Assembly (NCBI GenBank): GCA_016808115.1
Contig: JAEQBH010003878.1
Span: 434,001 to 498,000 of the forward strand
From: Tetrastigma voinierianum
Lineage: Eukaryota > Streptophyta > Magnoliopsida > Vitales > Vitaceae
Reading direction: 5' to 3'
Length of the DNA: 64,000 nucleotides
Positions 46,620-58,164 of the stretch are shown here, piece by piece. Both the position numbers and the translations under genes were made by a program. The first letter of the stretch is position 1; each line of letters starts with the position of its first letter. The notes under the pieces are model-generated. The model was given only the letters and a program-made list of their open reading frames with translations, searched no databases and was not told the origin of the DNA.

Positions 46620-47212
46620 TTTCTTTGGGAGCGGGTAGCGTAATGGCCATTTGCGAAGAGCGGTCGATCTGTTGTACCCAGGTATCCATAGTATCTGAAG
46701 TGCGTCCTTTAACTACCTCTTTAAATGCGGTGATTTCTTTGAAGACTCCTAAACCTCTGCTCCCATGAATTGCTCTTCCGTTCTTTGGTAGGGACGGAGT
46801 TCTCTGCTTCCGACCTGTCTTAGGATTGCTCCCTCGGGGGGGCTAATTAGCGACTCGTGCTTACGGCTTGTTTGGATAACCTAACCGACCTCTCGGGGAT
46901 TCTTGAATTCTTTGCGTCGGTCTTCGTGGGGAGGAATGTCATGGCCTTCCTGGTTTTGTCGAGGCTCCCTTGGATGTTGCATCTGTCTGGTCAATTGTTC
47001 CAATTCCTCCATCAGGCGTTGATTGACGATGCGGAGTGTTAACCCAGTTGTGGCGACATTTGCTCCCAGTCAGAAATTACATTAACCACATTGCAGGTGG
47101 ATCTGAATCTTGTTAGTTGGTGTTGCTCCCTTTGTGTTAAGTCGATACCATCGATGGCGAGAAATGCGGTTATATTTGTACGAAGGCTATCGTTCCCACA
47201 TAGGCAGCGTAG
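46620..47212 (-). other. 5' leader of the second Tat element
   Basis: Non-coding sequence between gag and 5' LTR. 47145-47210 (gtcgataccatcgatggcgag...) parallels 24775-24830 in the first element and includes the probable primer-binding region, which I cannot assign to a tRNA. Confidence 0.5.
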
Positions 47213-47967
47213 CGATGATGCTCATGGGCGGGGTACGGAAGCGCGTAGTGTTGCGGCTGGACCGGATTGTTTGTGGGCTGGGATGCAGGCGTCTGGATTG
47301 TCTGGACTGAGGTAGGATCGTTGCTATTGCTGATCGGTCGGCTCTGGATGTGGTACTCCCCTGCAAAAACAAGGAAAATGGGGTCGGCGGTACATTGCGG
47401 AGTGACACGCTCCAGATGCTAAGTCAGGTTCTTTACGAGGAGAAAGAGGGACTGCTTAGAGGGCGAATATGTTGCATATGAGTATGCGTCTAAGAATATG
47501 TGTAAGAATGTTGGCGTACCTTTCACCGTTGGGGTGGCCCTGTATTTATAGTGTATATTATTCCCAATTTGAGGGTAGTAAGGATTCTTTCCCATTGGAT
47601 GGGATATTTATTATTTTAGTCCAGATCGGATCTGGTACAGGATATAGAAAAAGTGGTTTACTTGGGATAGTCTTCTTTCCTTATGGGAAGATGTCCAGCT
47701 GGCAATGATTTATCCTTATCCTTTCTTTCCCTTGTGGGGGGATCTAGGGATAAATAAAATATATCTTTTCTATTTTCTGTTTAAATGGGGTTGTACGGGC
47801 TTATTGGACGGTTATGGATTTTTCAACCCGTCTCAGATTCGGCTTTGGGCCCAGTGCATCGGACCTCTGCTTTAGGTTGACATAAAGGAGCCCGGGTTTT
47901 ATAGGGAGCCCACCATTTCCTCTGGGCCTAGGGAATTGGATATTGGGCTTATTTTTTACCCATATCA
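47213..47967 (-). repeat. 5' LTR of the second Tat element
   Basis: Pairs with 34468-35204; ends gggcttattttttacccatatca followed by ATAAT. The outer ~100 bases on the left are strongly altered relative to the other LTR. Confidence 0.85.
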
Positions 47968-48389
47968 ATAATAATAATTTATTTATTTATTTACTATTTA
48001 TAATAATAGTAAGTGAACTCATTTTTCTTTGTACGCGTGTGGTTATCATTGTCTTGGTGCGATGGGTAGTTGTTTCGTCTCAGTAAGACAGTTTAGTTTT
48101 CATCATCATGGTGCAATGTTTATTTGTATTTTGGTGATTCAGGCTAGCAAAGTATATACGATCAAAAAAAAGAAATCAAATCAATGGTTTTTAGTATACT
48201 ATAGACTCGATCTAGAATCATAGGTATTCTAGTCATAATAATAGTATCAAATGTGCAAACTTAACTTATCGATTATATAGGTTTTGAATTGATTCATTAA
48301 GCTATTAACCTGGATGTTGTTTCATCCTCAATAGTTTTTAATAATTTTTATTATACTTTGAATAAATATAATTATTTTTCTCTTCTAAG
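47968..48389. other. AT-rich flank, part of the duplicated locus
   Basis: 48240-48389 parallels copy 1: gattatataggttttgaattgattcattaagcta matches 13620-13654, and ttgaataaatataattatttttctcttctaag matches 25430-25460. No gene seen. Confidence 0.6.
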
Positions 48390-48441
48390 CAGGGTTAAAA
48401 ATATCTAATATATCGTCGATATATTGGATATTGGTAATTTA

Positions 48442-48856
48442 TGTAAAATTAATTAAATTACTATAACTTTTTGGGTTCTATAATTCATTCATAAATAACC
48501 CAGAACACAAGATCTTTGATTTCATGATATTCACATTTATGCAAAATAAGAATTTATTGTTACTAACCTGGATCAATAATGACGAGTGGTCGAATCAAAC
48601 TTTGTTTGTTTATCCCTTTGCCTTTTCTTTACAATCTCTGACTATCAATACATGATGGTAAAATATTTATTTCTCAGTGAAACCTCATGGGTAGGGAGAG
48701 GACCTTATATACATGGGTTTAAAATTTAAATTCAAACATTTAAATTTCCACCACTTCCATCAAGCGATGCAACCCAAACCAATTAATTATACCCTTTTAT
48801 TTTATTTATTAAATCCCTTTTTATCACCTGAGTCATATATAAAAAACATTCTTACA
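48442..48856 (-). repeat. 3' LTR of the coding-less copia element
   Basis: Shares with 52328-52740 long identical stretches such as ataacccagaacacaagatc, catcaagcgatgcaaccc and gagtcatatataaaaaacat. Confidence 0.9.
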
Positions 48857-51800
48857 TTCTCCCACTTGACTCGTGTGATAATACATTTATGATTTAATAA
48901 ATATACTCATCATAATGCGCATTACACACGGTTACTCATTCATTCATAATTGGTACTATTATAAAGTCATAATTAAGAATAAGAACTAACGAGAGTCATG
49001 GTGGTTGTATATCATTATTTCGATATAGTCCCTTCCATGTATTACACAATTATCTCATACTTAACACTTATTTTGTAAATGAAGTATGAAGAAGATCATA
49101 ACCAATATGCTTTGTCAAAGACTTTGTACAACACGTTAAATGCATGCGTTATGTATCTAAGCAGATATAATGAAATTTCAAAAACATAAAATTGAGCTCC
49201 AGAGTGTTCAATAAACATAAAATATGAGAATATTACTATAATGTACTCAAGACTCATAATTTTCACGTGGCATATGATGTCTTTGTGACACTACTTTTGA
49301 TCATTAAGTCTCAAAACATAAGTTATGTACATAATCAATAAATTTAACACTCTTGTTTCTGAATTATCTCATATACAACAACAAATATAAACCTTATATC
49401 CTCAATAATCATAAAGCATTTATTTGTTTGAAGGGTGACCATGAGTCTGTTCTTTTTAGCAACTTGGTCATAAAGTCAACAAATCCAAGTCCTAAAATAA
49501 TATTCCGCAACCATAATCCATAATTTATGACATATTATATCATAATACATATTTTGATAGTAGATACTTATACTTTTACATAATATTGTTCCTTTATATA
49601 ATCATTAGTGTAGGAACAAATAACAAAGATAAACTTTCGATTATCATTAGGCATAATTGAATCTAGAGCAAATAAAAACATGCATGGTCGTTAAGGTTCT
49701 TACATCATGATGCTTTCAATCCATTCGATAACCCGAAGTCACTTTAAATATATACTTTTATAAGACAATCCATGCCATTCATGTAACTTCATATGGGACA
49801 TCTAATCTTGTCTCTATCCATGCATTCAATATCTCAAAATCCTTTAAATATATACTTTATGAGACAATTTATGATTACATTACTTCATATAGGATATCTA
49901 TCATAATATTATCTCTTTTATATACTTTATACAATTTTTAAGATATTTTCATAAATTAATGCAATAAAATTTAATTCACTAATAACTATCAAGACATAAT
50001 CAACAATTTTGCCTCCCACTTGATCTTGTATTTATTCATTGGAAATAGCAGTATTCTTAAGTCCAAACTTGTTATGATATCATAAAGCTTAAGATATCAT
50101 GAACAAACATTGCAATATGTATGTCAACTTCAATCGACTTTCATGTAACTTTATTTGGTAGCTACCACAGTTGTCTCTTAAATTTAATCATAAAAACATT
50201 ACTCAATCATAAAGATATGAGCCACTTAATGAAGTTATAAAAATTCTCCCATTTGGCTCATATTTTGATAATTAAAAACAAACATGAAACATTAATAAAA
50301 TTAGAAGTTGAATAAACTGCAAGCAAATCCCATAACTAGATTCAAACAAATAATTTTAAAACGATACAAATACTACAACTCTCCTTTGGATAGATATTGT
50401 AATATATAATACCTTTATGACGTTTTTAGTACATATTTCTTTAATGGATATTCTTCATAGTTCATGTTAAAATTAAACTTGTAATCTTTGGATGTACAAA
50501 TATAATCTAACAAAATTATAAGATATATCCCATAACGTTCATTATTCATAAGATGATTAGTTTACCTTTGGGTAAATTCTTAAATATCTTATAACTATCA
50601 GACTTCAATATACTCATTCATCAAAGTACTTAAATTTGTTTCAAACATCCATAAGAAATGAAGTAATTGAATAGTATAAATTGTGTATTCCTTAATTTGG
50701 AAATTCATGAAACATTCAAATTCGGCCACTTTGGTGACCTAGCGAACTTTACATTCGCCAATTTCAAAAGTTACATTAACAATATTTACATCATTAAATA
50801 TGATTATCAAATCCTTAGTGTAGTCATTCTAATGACTAGCATACCATAAATATCTTGTACTCATACATGATAATATAATTATCATAAAAACATTATAATG
50901 CGATAAATCAATAAAATTAAAAATACGATTTTATTGGAAAAAAATATAATATTATCACAACCATCATCAAATATTTAAGTACAAAAGTAAACTTAATGAG
51001 ACTTCATAAATATGGCAAATATCAAAAGTTTATATAATATGACAAATCATAGACATGTCAAATGTGATTCTATAATGTGAAATTGAGATTTTAAAAGAAA
51101 TCTCACATAATAAGTTCCATTTAGATTTATATGAATAATACCTCGAAATCTCGTTAGTGTCAATTCGCATCATATTAACAAAGCTATCCATAATGTATAA
51201 TTCATATAAATAGTTATCTATAACAAGACCTTTAATGAAATGATCTTTAATTTATAACAATTTTATCAAATTCTATATGATACCGTCATCCTCATTTATA
51301 AGCATTTCATGTTAGGTAACCAATTATAATGTTATACAATTGGATATACATAAAACTTCATGGTTCAACCACTTTGGTGGCTAATAAACCATTCATAAGT
51401 GAATTCAATTGTATAATATAAATAATTATGATATTCAAAACATTAAGGTTCGGTCATTTTGATGACCATGAACAAAATAATTTGAATATCAAATTGGATA
51501 AAATTGTTGATGAAGGTTATAAAAATAAATATTACAAATAAATATTACCAAAAACAAAACAACATGTGTTGTAGCCTGATGGTTTTAGAAACCCTTAAAA
51601 TTAAAGGAGATATAGTTTATGGGTTCCAATATCCCTTTTGTCATTTATTTATTATTATTATTATTTTTAACAAATTCAAATCCCATAGCTCCAGGATGCA
51701 CAGGATGATTAAAAAAAACATAATAATAATAAATAAACAATAGTATCATCGCAGTAAAAATATCATCAACACATGCACAAATGTAGGAAACAAAAAGATA

Positions 51801-52090
51801 ATAATATTATCATCACATTAGGAATGATTCCAAATCAAAAGGATAATATCACCAAAGATAATAATAAATAATAATAAAAAGAAAAAAAAATTGATGGGAT
51901 ACATAAAAACACTCAGTCCATTGATATTTCCATTTATTTATATAAATGGAAAAAAATAAAATTTTATCCATTGAGGCATATCAATACCTCAGTTTCCCGG
52001 TACTAGAAGTTCGTAGAAAATATACTGTGTATCGCCGCGGTGCTGACCCAGATGTAGAGTGCATTCCCATTATTTGTAAATAAGGTGGGG
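48857..52090 (-). other. non-coding interior of the copia element
   Basis: AT-rich; holds a repeated pair near 49745-49935 (tatatacttt-ta-agacaat, acttcatatrggayatcta) and three near-palindromic sites (ggccactttggtgacc at about 50723-50738, aaccactttggtggct at about 51367, ggtcattttgatgacc at about 51453). No recognisable protein. Confidence 0.6.
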
Positions 52091-52278
52091 ACCTTGACCG
52101 GGCGTTAGTATTCTGCGTGGGGGGTGTTTGTGCATCAGCATCGGATATGGGAGAAAGCTTACGGCGTTATATAAGTATGAAGAACCTTTCAACTGTAAGC
52201 GCGTTTTAAGCGTGAGGCGCGGGCAGCGAACAATATCTACGTGGTTGAAATTTGGTCGTTACAAATGGTATCCAAACC
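52090..52278 (+). mobile_element. TRIM-like LTR fragment with adjacent primer-binding site
   Basis: The order accgggcg, a G-run, tgtgcatcagcatcggatatggg, gcgttttaagcgtgagg, gaacaatatctacgtggttg, gtcgttaca + aa + tggtatccaaacc resembles the common plant terminal-repeat retrotransposons in miniature (…cacatcgg…gcgttttaaa…acaatatctgc…cgttaca, then tggtatcagagcc). It is GC-richer than the surroundings and lies inside the copia leader. Recognised by memory of the family; no second copy is in the window. Confidence 0.45.
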
Positions 52279-52327
52279 TATTCAAGGAAAATCATGAATC
52301 ACTAAACCAGAAAGCTCTGATACCACA

Positions 52328-52740
52328 TGTAAAATTAATTAAATTAATATAACTTTTTGGGTTCTACAATTCAGTCATAAATAACCCAGAACACAAGATC
52401 TTTGATTTCATGATATTCATTTATGCAAAATAAGAATTGAATGTTGCTAGCACGGATCATGTGGCCAATTGGTCAAATCAAACTTTGTTTGTTTACATCC
52501 CTTTGTCTTTTTTTCTTTCCCTGATCGTAGTGATGCGTGATGGTAAAATATCTCTTTCTCGGAGAAACCTCATTGTAGGAGAGGGACCTTAAATACATGG
52601 GTTTAAAATTTAAATTCAAACATTTAAATTCCCACCGCTTCCATCAAGCGATGCAACCCAAACCATTTAATTATACCCTTTTATTTTATTTATTAAATCC
52701 CTTTTTATCACATGAGTCATATATAAAAAACATTCTTACA
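52328..52740 (-). repeat. 5' LTR of the coding-less copia element
   Basis: Right LTR, bounded on its inner side by the Met-tRNA primer-binding complement at 52314-52325. Confidence 0.9.
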
Positions 52741-53486
52741 ATTTTCACCATGATATCGACAATCGATAATCGTTTGAGGGAAAAATCAGTAAAAAAATCA
52801 GTAATATTGGCAATATATCGCCGATATATTGGTTTTGGACTGATATATCATGGAAATATCGGATTTGTGACACAAGTGCGCGTTAGTTTAATTTTTTGGT
52901 AAAATATCGGGATATATCGGCGATATATCTAAATTGTAAGATTTGAAATTCTGACTAGATCCAATGGTTATGGATTGATCTCAACAATTTAAAGAAGATC
53001 TAGCGGTTAGATTTGCACAAAAATTAAATCTAACGGCTATAATTAAATTACAAAGATTTTTTTATTTATCATAAAACGGCTATTTTGACTCAAAAAAAAC
53101 TATAAATACTTCTAAAATTATTCCATTTGATCACAAATTCTTTCTATCCATATCCAATTTTCATTTCACTAAAAATTTTTTTTCTTTGTGATATTTTATA
53201 TGATACTTTCATATTTTAAATTAGTTAATTTAGTAGTAATATATTAATAAATTAACATTTCATTAATAAATGTTAGTTAATATTTAAAAGCGGCGTATTA
53301 TTTGAAGCGAATTTTTATGATGAAATTGTGGATAAAATCAAGACATTATGTATGACATAAATCACTATCATCCGATATTATCGGAACACCATATCTTAGT
53401 ATGAGTATTGTCTTTATCAAATGAATCCCTCTATCAAATTTTTGTAATAAGTGATCTTTATTTTGATTTTAAAACATTGTAATGTA

Positions 53487-53487
53487 A

Positions 53488-53547
<60 letters not shown>
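53487..53547. repeat. (AT)n microsatellite
   Basis: About 60 bases of uninterrupted AT dinucleotide within hAT-like copy B. Confidence 0.95.
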
Positions 53548-53551
<4 letters not shown>

Positions 53552-53988
53552 TATTAATGTTATTTTTATATTTTTAGAAAGTATTTTCACGAATTTCAAA
53601 GTGTTTTGTTAATTTATGATATATTGATATTCATATAAAAATATCCATCAATATATCCAATATAGTACAATATAAAAGTTGAAACCAATATTCCCATCCT
53701 TGCTTCTAAGTGAAACTACTTAGTGTCGGCAGCGTTGTCCCGTTCATCTCCTCCTCAATTATCTTCGGCATTTTTTCCCCTCTCCAATTAAGACGCAGTT
53801 TTCCCTTTCGGCTTGCGCTTTTAATGCTGTTTCTCCTGCTTTATTGGGTGGATCGCAGCTCTCTCCCTGATGCTTCCACAAAGATAATCTAGAAGGTCAA
53901 AGTCTTCTCCTTCCCTGATCTGATCTTCAGTAACTCAATCGGACACCATTCCTTCATCCCTTCATCGCTTTTCCATTCCTGGAGATCC

Positions 53989-55388
53989 ATGTCTGCACCA
54001 TCTTCTTCTTCTTCTTCTTTTCAAACGAGGTACGATGTTTTCTTGAATTTCAGGGGAAAAGACACCCGCAATGGCTTCACCGCCCACCTTTACGAAGCCC
54101 TATGCAGCAAAGAAATCCAGACTTTCATGGATGCCGACAAGATCCTCAAAGGCGAGGAAATATCGCCGGCGCTAGTTACAGCGATGGACAAATCTATGTT
54201 TTGCGTTGTTGTTTTGTCCAAAAACTATGCTTTTTCTCCGTGGTGTTTGGACGAACTTGTCCAGATCCTTAGCTGCAAAAATGACAAGAAACAAACAGTT
54301 TTGCCCATCTTTTACGGTGTGAATCCTTCTGATGTGCGAGAACAGAGAGGGAGGTTTGGAAAAGCCTTTGCTAGACTGGAGGAGAAGTTCAAGGAGGAGA
54401 TGGAGAGGGTGCAGAAATGGAAGCAGGCTCTCACTGATGTTGCCAATATTTCTGGCTGGGATGCCAGAAACAGGTCATCTTTCTATATCATTTTTTTTTT
54501 CATCCAAAGTATATTTTTGTTTTTTTGGATAAATATATTTCTTTCCCTTTTTTTTTTCTTCCACCTTCCACTTTTTAAAATAATAGGAAAAATGTTTTGT
54601 ATTTTTTTTTTAAAGGAGAAAAAGTTTTTAACTTAGCTGCTGCTGCTGTAAATTTTAAAAAGAAAAATGTCAAAATTTTAAAATCAATTACATATTCATA
54701 CATTTAAAAGTAGTTTAAAATGCATTAATTATTTCTTACAAAATCTTCTACTTATCATGCTATTATTTCTTAAATAATTTTTAATATTTAAAATAAGAAT
54801 TATATAATAAATTACAAAATTAAATACAATTCAAACTTAAAACCATTGAAATTGTCATTATAAATTTTTTTTAGACATATATTCATTTTACATTTCATAA
54901 TAATCTATTCTACTTCTCACAATTTTTTCTCAATGGGACTCAAACATAGACCCCTCCCTTTATTATATCAGCCTAAACTCATAACCTAGCTAAATTGTCA
55001 TTATAATTGATGAGTATTAAGTTTCAGCATTGGATTTAATCCACTAGAGGCCAGATTTAATATGTCATAGTTAATTGCCCCCTTCTTAGCCTTACAACAT
55101 GTTTGGGTTTTCAAATATGACAGGCATGAGCCCACGCTTATCAGGGAAATTATCGAACATATATTGAGTAGATTGATTAACAACAGATCAGGGGTAGATG
55201 TAGATGAGCAAATTTCGTTGCCCGATATTCCCACTAAGAGAAAAATGAACGAAGCAGAAGAAATAGAAATCAGAGGCAAGGCATCACGAGTAGAGTTGCC
55301 CGATATTCTCATCTCGCCGAGTATAGATGATGATCTCCCATATCTAGATAATTACTCCTATTGGGTGGCCCTACTAGACAACCCATAG
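53989..55388 (+). CDS. TIR-domain resistance protein, copy 2, open over two exons (TIR plus short tail, no NB-ARC)
   Basis: Exon 1 is 53989-54473; the intron runs gtcatc...aatatgacag (54474-55123); exon 2 is 55124-55388, TAG stop. Predicted length is about 249 residues. The TIR has RYDVFLNFRGKDTRNGFTAH (14-33), FMDADKILKGEEIS (BB loop, 46-59), SPWCLDELVQIL with the NADase Glu at 89, PIFYGVNPSDVREQ and ISGWDARNR (154-162). Exon 2 gives HEPTLIREIIEHILSRLINN, the normal lead-in to NB-ARC, then TKRKMNEAEEIEIRGKASRV and ISPSIDDDLPYLD, which are not NB-ARC motifs. The last residues and stop come from copia LTR-side sequence. TIR enzymes make NAD-derived signals in immunity; that this one is expressed or active is inference. 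Splice sites agree with copy 1. It could equally be a relic that kept its frame by chance. Confidence 0.75.
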
Positions 55389-55389
55389 T

Positions 55390-56030
55390 TTGAAATAAAA
55401 TAAATAAATAATAATAAACAAAATCAAAGGCTGCTTGAGGAAGGTGTCGGCCAACAACTCGAGAAAAGAGAATGAGGGGTTTTAGAGAGAGAAACAAGAA
55501 AGTAAGGGTTTTGAATCACTTGCAAGATGGAAGACCAAATATTATTCATTTTGGCTCAAATTTGACGTGATGATTCTTTGCAATGTGCTCTTCAATCTTA
55601 GCTGCTTTGATCATTGGTGAACTTTCTCCAAAGTACCCATTTGGCTATTCCACTGTTTGGTGAGACTTTTCATTTTCTCTCTTGAGTTATCCATCATTGG
55701 GATGATGTTTGTTACTTCGGTGTTCCAAGAATGATATCCTTGATATATTGTTGTTGTGAGCCTCTAGTTTGCTTGCTAGAGAAGAACTTGGTGTAACTCA
55801 TTATTCTCATTGTTGAAATAGTGAAAGTTTAAGTGACTTACGATTCTCGTGGTTTTTATCATTTTCATTTGAGGGTTTTCTCCGTAAAAGTTGTCGTTTC
55901 ATTATGGTGGATTTATTATTGCTTGGTTGGCTTTATTGTGTTGGTTATTTTGTTTGTTGAACCTATTTTGGCACACAGAGGGAAATGTCATTTTTAGAAT
56001 CATTGTTATTTGATAGTCTTCCCCAATAAA
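55390..56030 (+). repeat. Ty1/copia 5' LTR in copy 2
   Basis: Collinear with 28335-29000 of copy 1; ends just before the primer-binding motif tggtatcatagc at 56032-56043. The left end cannot be fixed because both copies share it and no 3' LTR is present. Confidence 0.65.
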
Positions 56031-56058
56031 GTGGTATCATAGCTTAGTTTTAAATTCG

Positions 56059-56565
56059 TTGAATTATTCCACTTGGAAGCGTATGATGGAAGATTTACTC
56101 TATTGTAAAGATTTATACAAGCTCATTCGATTGAAAGAAAAACCATCTGACACACTTGATGATAATTGGGATGTAGAACATAGAAAAGTCATTACTTATA
56201 TGAGAAGGTGGATGGATCCAACTCTACATAAATACATATATGATGAAACGAAAACATATATTATTTGGAAAAAGCTTGAAAACCTTTTTGCCAAGAAAAT
56301 ACCAGGAAATAAAAGTACTTTGATTAGAAGACTTGTCAATTTGAAGTATAAGGATGGGAACAACATGGTTGAGCATATAAGTTCTTTTCAGGGTATTGTG
56401 AACAAGTTGGTTGCCATGAAAATGAACATTGATGATAAGATGCAGGCATCATTACTTCTTACCTCCTTACCTGATAGTTGGGAGAAATTGGTTACAACAG
56501 ATAGTAATTCCACTCCAAATGGAATTCTAACTATAGAGAGTATTAAAGATAGTTTACTGAATTAA
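56059..56565 (+). pseudogene. Ty1/copia gag
   Basis: The 168 residues start NYSTWKRMMEDLLYCKDLYK and contain WKKLENLFAKKIPGNKSTLI, RRLVNLKYKDGNNMVEHISS and LLTSLPDSWEKLV, the standard copia gag (UBN2-type) order. It is uninterrupted. A zinc knuckle CYHCNKVDHMKNEC lies downstream in another frame at about 56713-56754, so a stop/frameshift at about 56565 splits gag. Confidence 0.9.
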
Positions 56566-57479
56566 GAGGTTAGAAGAAAAGAAAAATGTGAATCTTCTTA
56601 TGGAGTACTTGTTCATGAAAAACAAGAAAGACAAGAAAAATAAAAAAGGCGTAGGAGAAGTCAAAGTAGAAATCCCCATGGTTTCAAAGGAAGATCCAAA
56701 TCTAGAAAATATATCAAATGTTATCACTGCAACAAGGTTGACCACATGAAGAACGAGTGTAGGATTTGGAAAAGAATCAGAGGAAGTAAGAAAGAAAATA
56801 AAGAGACTAATACAATTGTCGCCGGTTGTGATATTAAGTGATTGCACTGATGGAGGTTGCGTCAATCTTGGTGCACCCAAGATAGCGAACTGATACTGAT
56901 TCGCGCCTCATATCCCTCATTTCATAGTGACTTTTTCACTTCCTATAGAATTGGTGATTTTAACAAATGTTAGAATGGGAAATTGTGGGTGTATCCAAGA
57001 TTGTATAATGAGATATTTTTCTTAGAGACTAGTATTGGAAACAATTTAAAACTCCAAGGATGTTAGACATGAAATCTAAATATTTGCCCTCAACTTGATA
57101 TCCACAAAAGTGTACTTGATGATGAGGATTCATGTAAATTCTTTTGGTGAAAGTAAATGGAAGTTCACCAAAGACTCTTCTTTAGTAGCGCAAAGAAGAA
57201 AGAAATGAAACCCCTCCTCTCGGGCCACGGAAGCTGCGCTATATAAAGGATATATCAATGTGCGGCTCGCTGAGATGCTAAGCATTGAAATCTGGCATAA
57301 AGCTTGGTCACATAAGGGAGAAAATGCTCACAAACCTTTGCAGAGCTACCTACCAAAATTTCAAGGTATGCCTCTTAAACATGTGATCATTGTTTAGTTG
57401 GAAAACACATAGAGTCGGTACTTCGCCACACATCCACCATCTAGAAGGCCAAATGTTATGGATTTAATTCATTCGATGT
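56566..57479 (+). pseudogene. Ty1/copia zinc knuckle, protease and integrase zinc-finger region, decayed
   Basis: CCHC knuckle at about 56713-56754. A protease-like stretch follows (about 56830-57000; catalytic triad not in frame). Near 57285-57360 IEIWHKAWSHKGENAHKPLQ corresponds to the copia LWHxRLGHxS integrase zinc-finger block. Several stops. Confidence 0.7.
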
Positions 57480-58160
57480 TTGTACTATGCAAAACCAGAA
57501 CTCCAAGCAGGTGCACTTTATTTTGTGACTTTCATTGATGATCCCTCTAGAAAAGTTTGGAGTTTTTCTTTGAAAACTAAAGATTGGGTGCTACATGCCT
57601 TCAAAGAACTTCATGCCATATTAGAAAGAGAAACAAGAAGAAAATTAAAGGCTGTCAGAGTAAACAATGGTGGTGAATACAGGTATCCATTTGAAAGTTA
57701 TTACAAACTTCATGGCATTAGAATTGAAAAGATTGCACCTAAAACTCCTCAACAAAAGGGTGTTGTATAGAGAATGAACAGAACCATTGAGGAAAGGATT
57801 ATGTGTATGCTCTCTCATTTTAAGCTACAAGATGTTTCATATGACCATTTGAGAGTGTTTGGTTGTAGAGCATTTGTTCATATCCCTAAAGATGAGAGGT
57901 TAAAACTTGATGTCAAGGCCAAACCATGTATTTTCTTGGGGTATGGTCATGAAGAATTTGGGTACAAGCTAAGAGATCCAATGAGTAAGAAGATTGTCAG
58001 AAGTAGCGATGTTATGTTTATTGAAGACCAACTTGTTGATGATGGTGTCAAGGTTGAGAAAGCTAGTTCCTTCGTTGAAATTCCAATTAGAATCGATCCA
58101 GTTGTTCTACCTATAGTGCATGCTTATCTTGGGCAAGAGTTACAAGAAGGTGACAGTTAA
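57480..58160 (+). pseudogene. Ty1/copia integrase core and C-terminal part, ended before RT
   Basis: YFVTFIDDPSRKVWSFSLKT is the core strand with the first catalytic Asp pair region; VRVNNGGEYRYPFESYYKLH has Asn where the family has the second catalytic Asp (S-D-N-G-G-E-Y); IAPKTPQQKGVV is the third-residue region, followed by a stop (57768-57770) instead of the catalytic Glu, then MNRTIEERIMCMLSHFKL. The C-terminal block LRVFGCRAFVHIPKDER, PCIFLGYGHEEFGYKL and VRSSDVMFIED is intact. RT and RNase H are absent: the sequence passes into a TRIM-like LTR at about 58165. Confidence 0.85.
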
Positions 58161-58164
58161 GCTT

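Larger units (their letters stand above)
34468..47967 (-). mobile_element. second Tat-lineage Ty3/gypsy retrotransposon, 13.5 kb, decayed
   Basis: LTRs of about 740-755 bp start tgatgatgc / gcgatgatgc and end ttttttacccatatc(a/g). Flanks are ATAAT on both sides (34463-34467 and 47968-47972), though inside an AAT-rich run. Order on the minus strand is 5' LTR (right), gag 46.6-45.9 kb, protease 45.5-45.0, RT 44.7-44.1, RNase H 43.9-43.0, integrase 42.9-41.9, then about 6.5 kb of 3' region with a plus-strand aORF and large tandem arrays, then the 3' LTR. A tttggggcaag tract (reverse complement of 35205-35216) beside the 3' LTR is a plausible polypurine tract. Coding domains are broken, and the RT active-site loop is not recognisable. 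Confidence 0.9.
48442..52740 (-). mobile_element. non-autonomous Ty1/copia-type LTR element without coding sequence
   Basis: LTRs of about 414 bp (48442-48856 and 52328-52740) begin tgtaaaattaatt and end cattcttaca. Left of the right LTR is gctctgatacca (52314-52325), the complement of an initiator-Met tRNA primer site; right of the left LTR is ttctcccacttgac, which on the minus strand is the copia-type tract GTGGGAGAA. These set the orientation as minus. Flanks are attta / atttt. The 3.5-kb interior is AT-rich and contains no gag, protease, integrase or RT motif. Confidence 0.85.
48390..53702. mobile_element. non-autonomous hAT-like DNA transposon (copy B), split by a copia element
   Basis: Flanked by the 8-bp repeat cttctaag (48382-48389 and 53703-53710). 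It begins cagggttaaaaatat and ends in the reverse complement of caaggatgggaatat, a 10-of-15 inverted repeat with CA-GG ends as in hAT elements. Without the nested 48442-52740 retroelement it is about 1.0 kb, like copy A. It shares the tatcgg / cgatatat motifs (48405-48435, 52780-52930) and the tctaacggct / agcggttaga motif. No transposase. Confidence 0.7.
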
